38,541 bases of DNA, taken from assembly GCA_019638775.1 (NCBI GenBank), contig JAHBTD010000007.1:1-38541 (forward strand). The letters run 5' to 3'. Both the position numbers and the translations under genes were made by a program. The DNA is from Fimbriimonadaceae bacterium (lineage in GTDB: Bacteria > Armatimonadota > Fimbriimonadia > Fimbriimonadales > Fimbriimonadaceae). A model generated the notes under the pieces. It was given only the letters and a program-made list of their open reading frames with translations. It searched no databases and had not been told where the DNA came from. Each line of letters opens with the position of its first letter. Position 1 is the stretch's first letter. Below, piece by piece: positions 34,038 to 38,541 of this stretch.

Positions 34038-35174
34038 ATGCTCGCTGAACTCATTCATCCACTCGCTCTCATGGAACATCAGGAATGGGAGTACCGGCCT
34101 CGTCCCTCGAATGCCGGTCCAGACCACTGCATCCGCAAACTCACGTACCATGCCCGGCATGCTCCCGCAAAAAGTCCAAGCGGTCGATTCCTCGTTGTCC
34201 TCGACGACAGTACTTGGCACGAAGAACTGGTGTTAAACTGGATTGCTAAGAGCACGTTTCATCTCCACAGCCAGCAGCTTGAACTGACCTGCGCGACCAC
34301 GACCTTCCAGGGTCAGCCCTTCCCAATTAAAGGCCACATTGACGGCGTCATCACGGACCTCTTGGGAATTGATCGCCTTCTAGAGTTAAAGGCTGTCGAA
34401 CACTTCACCTTCACTCGCTATGCAGAAGGAAATTACCCGACTAACTATCTCGTACAAGTGGTCTTCTATCTGGTTGGTTTGGCCGCACTGAATCCTCATA
34501 TCGACGAAGCTCTCCTCCTCATCAAAAACAAGAACCAAAGCGCATTCCTTGAATATCGAGTCCGCTACGACCGGGAAAACGACCGCCTGACGGTCCTGGA
34601 AATCACCCACAGTACAGGCACACGCGTATACCCCCACCAAGACTTCGTGGGCTTGTATCAAGAGGCACTCCGACGCTTTGAAGAGGTGGAACAGTACCGT
34701 GATCAGGACGCGTTGCCCCCACGCCCGTACCCCAATGACGACAACTTCCATTGCGCCTACTGTCCGTATCAGTTTTGCTGGGAAGGGGTTGACCAGGTCC
34801 CCATTGAGGGAATCGCGGAACTTCGTACTGGGCTGGTGCCGGCCGTGGAGGAGTATCTCAACCTACAAACTGAGCTTGCAGCGCTCACTCCGAAACAAAA
34901 GCGACTGGACGCCCTAAAGCAGCAATTCAAGTTGGAATTGCGCACCGAGGGGATCACGCGCGCGGAGGGGCATGGCTACTACATCGCGTCATCACCCTAT
35001 GAACAGAGCAAATTGGATCAAACCAAACTCTCTAAAGCCACTATTGAACGCGCGACCGTGAAGGAAACTTACAGCCGTTTCTCAGCAGGCCGACTGTCCA
35101 AAGTCGTCGACGCAACCAAACCGAAACGCCGGTCCCCTCTCAAAAAGCCTAAACCGACGACTCAAATCGCGTAA
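34038..35174 (+). CDS. Cas4/RecB-like PD-(D/E)XK nuclease with Fe-S cluster
   Basis: 378 residues from ATG 34038 (GGAGG five bases upstream); a longer frame from 33942 is rejected because it starts inside the palindrome. Motifs: H61 (STWHEELV), D102 (GHIDGVITDL), E116-x-K118 (LLELKAV) and QxxxY at 140-144 (VQVVFYLV). Four cysteines, C31 (DHCIRKLTY) and C239, C242, C247 (CAYCPYQFC), have the arrangement that holds a 4Fe-4S cluster in Cas4 and AddB. No CRISPR array or cas1/cas2 is nearby, so this is a stand-alone DNA-end-processing nuclease. The C-terminal third is helical and basic. Co-oriented with the RDF-like gene, 38 bases downstream. Confidence 0.85.
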   Translation: MLAELIHPLALMEHQEWEYRPRPSNAGPDHCIRKLTYHARHAPAKSPSGRFLVVLDDSTWHEELVLNWIAKSTFHLHSQQLELTCATTTFQGQPFPIKGHIDGVITDLLGIDRLLELKAVEHFTFTRYAEGNYPTNYLVQVVFYLVGLAALNPHIDEALLLIKNKNQSAFLEYRVRYDRENDRLTVLEITHSTGTRVYPHQDFVGLYQEALRRFEEVEQYRDQDALPPRPYPNDDNFHCAYCPYQFCWEGVDQVPIEGIAELRTGLVPAVEEYLNLQTELAALTPKQKRLDALKQQFKLELRTEGITRAEGHGYYIASSPYEQSKLDQTKLSKATIERATVKETYSRFSAGRLSKVVDATKPKRRSPLKKPKPTTQIA

Positions 35175-35212
35175 CTGTATTCATCAGCTGATTATCATGA
35201 CTAGGAGGCATC

Positions 35213-36547
35213 ATGTCCGACGCAGACAAACCCACGTTCATTCCCATGAACCGCATTAACGGCATTTCTAACCGACGCCGCATGCCTATCATCGGCAAGA
35301 TCCGTCTCGGCGTAAAAGTGAGCGGCCCCAGCGGGTTCTACCCCAAGGAAACGCCTCATTTCGTGGTCCCAGAAGAAGTAGCCAAGGTCTTCGGGGCGCA
35401 ACCCAAGGAGTTGGAGGTGATGTTCGTCTCCAACGATCCCACGGTCAACTGCCCGCAAGCTCTCCGCTGGTATGGAGAATCCGCCGGACTACAATGCATT
35501 GGGAACAATCAGGTGGCTCGTCGCCTGAATCAAGACACCTGGAAAACTGAATCGCGATCTTGTCCATGCGAGAAACTCGAGTCCGGAGAATGCGGACCAC
35601 GCGCAAATCTCATCTTCATGATCCCGAAAGTCAGCAGCGGCGGCCTGTTTCAGATCGATTCCAGTAGTATCAACTCGATGGAGAAGATTAACTCCTATTT
35701 CGATTTCCTCGCGCTCACCCTCGGACGTATTGCCATGATCCCGCTGAAACTCCGTCGCGTGCCCGTCACTAGACGCCGCGAAGGACGCCCGACCACTCAT
35801 TATCCGCTCGAATTGCGCTATGAAGGCTCAGCGGACGAGACGACCAGGCACCAACAGGAAACGGAGACGGTCCTGAGAAAGATCAAGATGTTGGAAATTC
35901 AGGAGCCGATTGAAATCAACCCGGTTCTGGATCCAGGCGCACACGTCGTCATGGAAGAGGAGTTAGAAGAAGATCCCAGCCCCATACCAGCAGAGTCCGT
36001 GGGAGAGCCCGGGCCTGAGACGCACAATTCGGCGATCCCACCGATGTCCACGCCCGAGACAGCCGCCGCGAAAGCGCCGGAGGCCACTCACCCACCAGCA
36101 GGTCCGCCCATCTCACTGGCCCAGACCAACTACCTGCTTCGGCTAACCAAGGACTTGCCACTCACAGAGGATGAGGTCCGCGTGAAAGTCCGCGCACTCA
36201 CACAGCGCGAAGCGTCGGGACTCATCAAGAAACTCCTCGCTGAAGACTTTTCTTTCTTCACACCGAGCCCGAACGCTCCTCCGGCCACGCCTGTGAACAC
36301 AGGGTCAGCAGCCGATACCATGACCGATCCTCAGTTTAAGAAAATCATGGGCCTCGTCCTCTCGATGGGTATCTCAGAGCCGCACGTGAAAAGTCTCACC
36401 GCTGGGTACACCAAACGACAAGCCTCGACGCTCATTGACCAGCTCGTTGGTGGAGATTTTTCCGCATTCCAGGAGATCAAAGAGGAAGAATTGCCAGTCC
36501 TTACAACTCCGAAACCAACTCCAGTGGAAGAACGGGTAGGATTCTAA
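35213..36547 (+). CDS. Gp3-like recombination directionality factor family protein
   Basis: 444 residues; AGGAGG seven bases before the ATG. Residues 8-205 match the Gp3-like RDF domain, often annotated 'hydrolase or metal-binding protein': PTFIPMNRINGISNRRRMP, YPKETPHFVVPEEVAKVFG, cysteines in SRSCPCEKLESGECG, and IDSSSINSMEKINSYFDFL with GRIAMIPLKLRR. In phages with serine integrases, Gp3 turns integration into excision. Residues 225-300 are acidic and Pro-rich. The C-terminus holds two copies of a roughly 50-residue unit (LAQTNYLLRLTKDLPLTEDE and FKKIMGLVLSMGISEPHVKS, each followed by T-(Q/K)-R-x-A-S-x-L-I). No integrase is in the window, so the role is from family alone. Confidence 0.65.
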   Translation: MSDADKPTFIPMNRINGISNRRRMPIIGKIRLGVKVSGPSGFYPKETPHFVVPEEVAKVFGAQPKELEVMFVSNDPTVNCPQALRWYGESAGLQCIGNNQVARRLNQDTWKTESRSCPCEKLESGECGPRANLIFMIPKVSSGGLFQIDSSSINSMEKINSYFDFLALTLGRIAMIPLKLRRVPVTRRREGRPTTHYPLELRYEGSADETTRHQQETETVLRKIKMLEIQEPIEINPVLDPGAHVVMEEELEEDPSPIPAESVGEPGPETHNSAIPPMSTPETAAAKAPEATHPPAGPPISLAQTNYLLRLTKDLPLTEDEVRVKVRALTQREASGLIKKLLAEDFSFFTPSPNAPPATPVNTGSAADTMTDPQFKKIMGLVLSMGISEPHVKSLTAGYTKRQASTLIDQLVGGDFSAFQEIKEEELPVLTTPKPTPVEERVGF

Positions 36548-36592
36548 ACTCTTTGAAGATATCTCCTCATACCACTGTCCGAACAGTGAAAC

Positions 36593-36622
36593 ACCGCTCC
36601 AGCAAAGTAGCGTGGCGGTTTT
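36593..36622 (+). terminator. Possible terminator of the nuclease-RDF unit
   Basis: ACCGC at 36593-36597 pairs with GCGGT at 36615-36619, followed by TTTT (36619-36622). The loop is long (17 bases), so the hairpin is weak. It lies at the convergent end of the RDF-like gene and the Sel1 gene. Confidence 0.35.
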
Positions 36623-38084
36623 ACCGATTCAGTATTGGTTCAGTCCCATGCAGGTGACCTGCCCCGATGTGTTGAACGACGTTTCGCGGGCTTATTGAAC
36701 TGCCTTCTTGCCGAGCTCCCGTGCTCCCACTTTTTGCGGCTTCCCAAGCTAATTCCTTGCATTGGTCCGGCCAATACCAACAGGCAAAGGCGCCAACTGC
36801 AACAGCAGCGAGTCCTAACGTTTCATCCGGAGTAATGTTTGTGTCGGATTGGTTTCTTGCAGAAGATTGCGCTGCCAACGATTCTCTCGTCTGTGCTGGG
36901 GGAGACGATTGTTTGAAGGCCACTTGGTTTTTTGGATCGAAAGCATATCTTGCCAAATCTGGGAAGGACACTTTGTTTTCCAATGCGATGGAGTAGATCC
37001 TACGAAAGGACTCTACAGTTTCCTGTGGAAAGGTACACCCCTTCGCTTGGCGCACCCAGTCTGCGTGTGAATCGGTTTGAGGATATTCTCTGGTCCACTC
37101 CCAGATATAAACATTAACCTTCTCTTTAGTCGTACCGCACTCAATAGGAACTGTGAACTTCACTCCGTGCTTAGGAGGAAAGTCCGCACGAGCCTGATTG
37201 TATGCAGCCGTTTGCATCACATTCTTAGCTCCCATTTGAACAAGGGTGTCATACAACCCGAAAGAAGTCCATTGGTATGGCAGCCACGCTTCTTCACTAT
37301 CCGAGGGGGCAGAGAATGCGAGCCGATATGCTAAAAGAGCATACTTTGCAGCTTGTTGAATGTCTTCAGCCGTAGCAGCTCTGTCGTTCAGCAAGTACGC
37401 TAAACGAGAAGCTGATAAAAATCGATTTTTGCTGGCAGCTATCGTGAGGTGATTGACAACTTCGCTAGAATCCAAAGGGACAACTTTTTTGTCTAAGATT
37501 GCTAACCCAACTTTTTCAGCAGCTTCCGGATCCCCTGCATTGGCTAGGGACCGCCAATACATGGCAGCTCGCTCTAGATTTGGAGCTGCTAGCCCTTCGC
37601 CCTTTTCCAAAATGTCAGCAGCATTTCGCTTGGCAATATCAACGCCGCCCTGTGCAGCAAATTCATACCAAACGAGGGCTGCCTTATTGTCTGGCTTAGC
37701 ACCTGAATATCCACGAGATAAAAGTGTACCGACATTATTAGCAGCTAAGAGTGACCCGAGATCAGACGCCTTTTTATAGGTCTCAATTGCCAAGGACTCT
37801 CGCTTCCCTGCGTTGAGCGCCCGGCCGTACTGATATAGAATTCTTGCATTGTTAGGTTGAGTCTTAACTGCAGCCTCGCACGCAGGGATAGCTTTCTCAA
37901 AATCGATGGTTTCGTACCTGACACCAGAAATCTCTATAGGTTTGGTGGAGTCAAACACTGAAGCCGCTAGACGATCACATTCGCTTATGGCTTGAGCAGT
38001 TTGCGCCACAGAAAGCTGAGGAGGAAGAAGGATAAGTCCTCCCATGATCGCCCACACTATCCTGCCGTACGAATTCTTGCGCAT
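36621..38084 (-). CDS. Secreted Sel1/TPR-repeat protein
   Basis: 487 residues from ATG 38084 (AAAGGTG upstream). Signal peptide (IVWAIMGGLILLPPQLSVAQ). Residues about 40-240 carry TPR/Sel1-like helical repeats (AIPACEAAVKTQPNNARILYQ; AANNVGTLLSRGYSGAKP; KAALVWYEFAAQGG; AAMYWRSLANAGDPEA). The rest has four cysteines and a hydrophobic stretch near 440 (TLGLAAVAVGAFACWYWP). Sel1 proteins mediate protein contacts. The gene is visibly richer in A+T than its neighbours, suggesting a different origin, and shares no operon with the transfer genes. Function unknown. Confidence 0.8.
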   Translation of the reverse strand: MRKNSYGRIVWAIMGGLILLPPQLSVAQTAQAISECDRLAASVFDSTKPIEISGVRYETIDFEKAIPACEAAVKTQPNNARILYQYGRALNAGKRESLAIETYKKASDLGSLLAANNVGTLLSRGYSGAKPDNKAALVWYEFAAQGGVDIAKRNAADILEKGEGLAAPNLERAAMYWRSLANAGDPEAAEKVGLAILDKKVVPLDSSEVVNHLTIAASKNRFLSASRLAYLLNDRAATAEDIQQAAKYALLAYRLAFSAPSDSEEAWLPYQWTSFGLYDTLVQMGAKNVMQTAAYNQARADFPPKHGVKFTVPIECGTTKEKVNVYIWEWTREYPQTDSHADWVRQAKGCTFPQETVESFRRIYSIALENKVSFPDLARYAFDPKNQVAFKQSSPPAQTRESLAAQSSARNQSDTNITPDETLGLAAVAVGAFACWYWPDQCKELAWEAAKSGSTGARQEGSSISPRNVVQHIGAGHLHGTEPILNR

Positions 38085-38446
38085 GCCGACACCTTTCGTT
38101 GTGAACGCGGATCAGGCCTGATGATAACGTCTGCCAAGAATTGATTGAGCTATCGTGGCGGCTACGTATACCTGATTATTTATTTTTTTCTAGCGGAGAT
38201 ACCGAGAGGAGAGTGGCGCAACGCTGAAGGTCAAAACTTATCTCCGGGAGAACACCCCAAGAACACTTCACCCGAAGACCGAGAGCCGGTGAACCTGTAA
38301 CTCGTTGAAATTTAGCCTCGCCCCACAATTCAGTTTGATAAAAAAGCGGGGCCATAAATGGCTGGCTTTAGCCAACACGCGGGGGAGCCTGGAGTAACCA
38401 ACGGACGGAACGCTGCCGTCCTTGAGAGTCCGCAGCGCGGAATAGG
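38085..38446. other. Gene-poor stretch with inverted repeats
   Basis: About 360 bases without a clear gene. It holds a 12-base palindrome (ATCAGGCCTGAT, 38111-38122) 27 bases upstream of the Sel1 ATG, which may be an operator. An AT-rich run lies at 38175-38190. A 59-codon frame on the minus strand (38176-38355) lacks a ribosome site. I see no tRNA or clear attachment site. Confidence 0.4.
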
Positions 38447-38454
38447 TTACTCAT
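38390..38454. repeat. Nested inverted repeats resembling a three-way junction
   Basis: GAGTAACC (about 38392-38399) pairs with GGTTACTC (38445-38452). Enclosed are two further perfect stems: GGACGG/CCGTCC (38402-38420, loop of seven) and TCCGC/GCGGA (about 38429-38441, loop AGC). The outer stem overlaps the stop codon of the right-edge gene, so the structure may be that gene's 3' element. No T-run follows, so it is not a standard intrinsic terminator. Confidence 0.45.
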
Positions 38455-38541
38455 GAGGCGCAGACTGCGGTATACCATCTGAAACTGAAAGACTTCCGGA
38501 CGCCTCCCCAAAGCGCAACAATTCTTCCTGCGTTTCTGGGC
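38447..38541 (-). CDS. C-terminal tail of a gene entering from the right edge
   Basis: Reading leftwards, one frame stays open for 31 codons to a TAA at 38447-38449: PETQEELLRFGEASG then SLSVSDGIPQSAPHE. The acidic and polar composition is protein-like, but the piece is too short to identify. Another frame also stays open from the edge, so the call is tentative. Confidence 0.35.
   Translation of the reverse strand, partial: PETQEELLRFGEASGSLSVSDGIPQSAPHE

Noticed and set aside
38176-38355. 59-codon minus-strand frame
   Set aside because: No ribosome site, no recognisable motif and no neighbour context; it could be a remnant, but I cannot support it as a gene.
38390-38454. Integron attC site
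   Set aside because: The stems do not match the conserved GTTRRRY/RYYYAAC core and no cassette or integrase is present.
1-38541. CRISPR array accompanying the Cas4-like nuclease
   Set aside because: No regularly spaced direct repeats and no cas1 or cas2 were seen.
1-38541. tRNA genes, rRNA genes or a direct-repeat attachment pair
   Set aside because: None recognised by eye. A weak or split attachment site cannot be excluded.

Overview
The window is about 38.5 kb of Gram-negative, moderately GC-rich DNA. It carries most of an F-type (MPF-F) conjugative type IV secretion system plus a DNA-processing module, so it is probably part of an integrative conjugative element or a large plasmid. The host cannot be fixed from the sequence. 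Lipoprotein signals, an outer-membrane barrel and an F-type mating channel show a diderm. There is no rRNA, tRNA or housekeeping gene to place it further.

Layout. (1) 30,036 down to 9,644, minus strand: a long, tightly packed transcription unit. It begins with an outer-membrane barrel protein, a DUF1016_N-like helical protein, a zinc-ribbon protein and an OmpA-like lipoprotein. It then runs through traA, traL, traE, traK, traB, a dsbC-like isomerase, traV, traC, an S26 signal peptidase, a trbC-traW fusion, traU, traF, traH and an oversized traG, and ends with a small secreted protein. (2) 7,219-9,638, plus strand: two paralogous lipoproteins with FlgO/CsgG-like C-termini. (3) 7,136 down to position 1, minus strand: a NusA-like protein (S1 plus KH domains, no RNA-polymerase-binding N-terminal domain), a helical protein, a coiled-coil lipoprotein, a YbjQ-like protein, traN, a lytic transglycosylase, a compact NusG/Spt5-like protein and an HD-domain protein cut by the window edge. 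(4) 30,249-36,547: a recombination module with a rusA-like resolvase gene split by a TnpB-only IS200/IS605-type element, a RecD-like helicase, a divergently transcribed Cas4-like Fe-S nuclease and a Gp3-like recombination directionality factor protein. A perfect 19-bp inverted repeat with a 2-nt spacer lies between helicase and nuclease. (5) 36,621-38,541: a more AT-rich Sel1-repeat gene, a stretch with nested inverted repeats, and the tail of a gene running off the right edge.

How it fits together. TraA is the pilin. TraL, E, K, B, V, C, W/TrbC, U, F, H, G and N make the envelope-spanning channel and the mating-pair apparatus. DsbC and TraF handle disulfides in the cysteine-rich TraN, TraU and TraH. 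The transglycosylase opens the peptidoglycan. The coupling protein, the integrase, oriT and a convincing relaxase are not visible; the left-edge HD protein is the only relaxase candidate.

The most unusual feature is that the element encodes homologues of two transcription elongation factors, NusA and NusG/Spt5, in the same operon. The other transfer operon is about 20 kb long and has an inverted-repeat-rich leader. This suggests a dedicated processive antitermination system for the transfer genes, which is a hypothesis built from domain content and layout.
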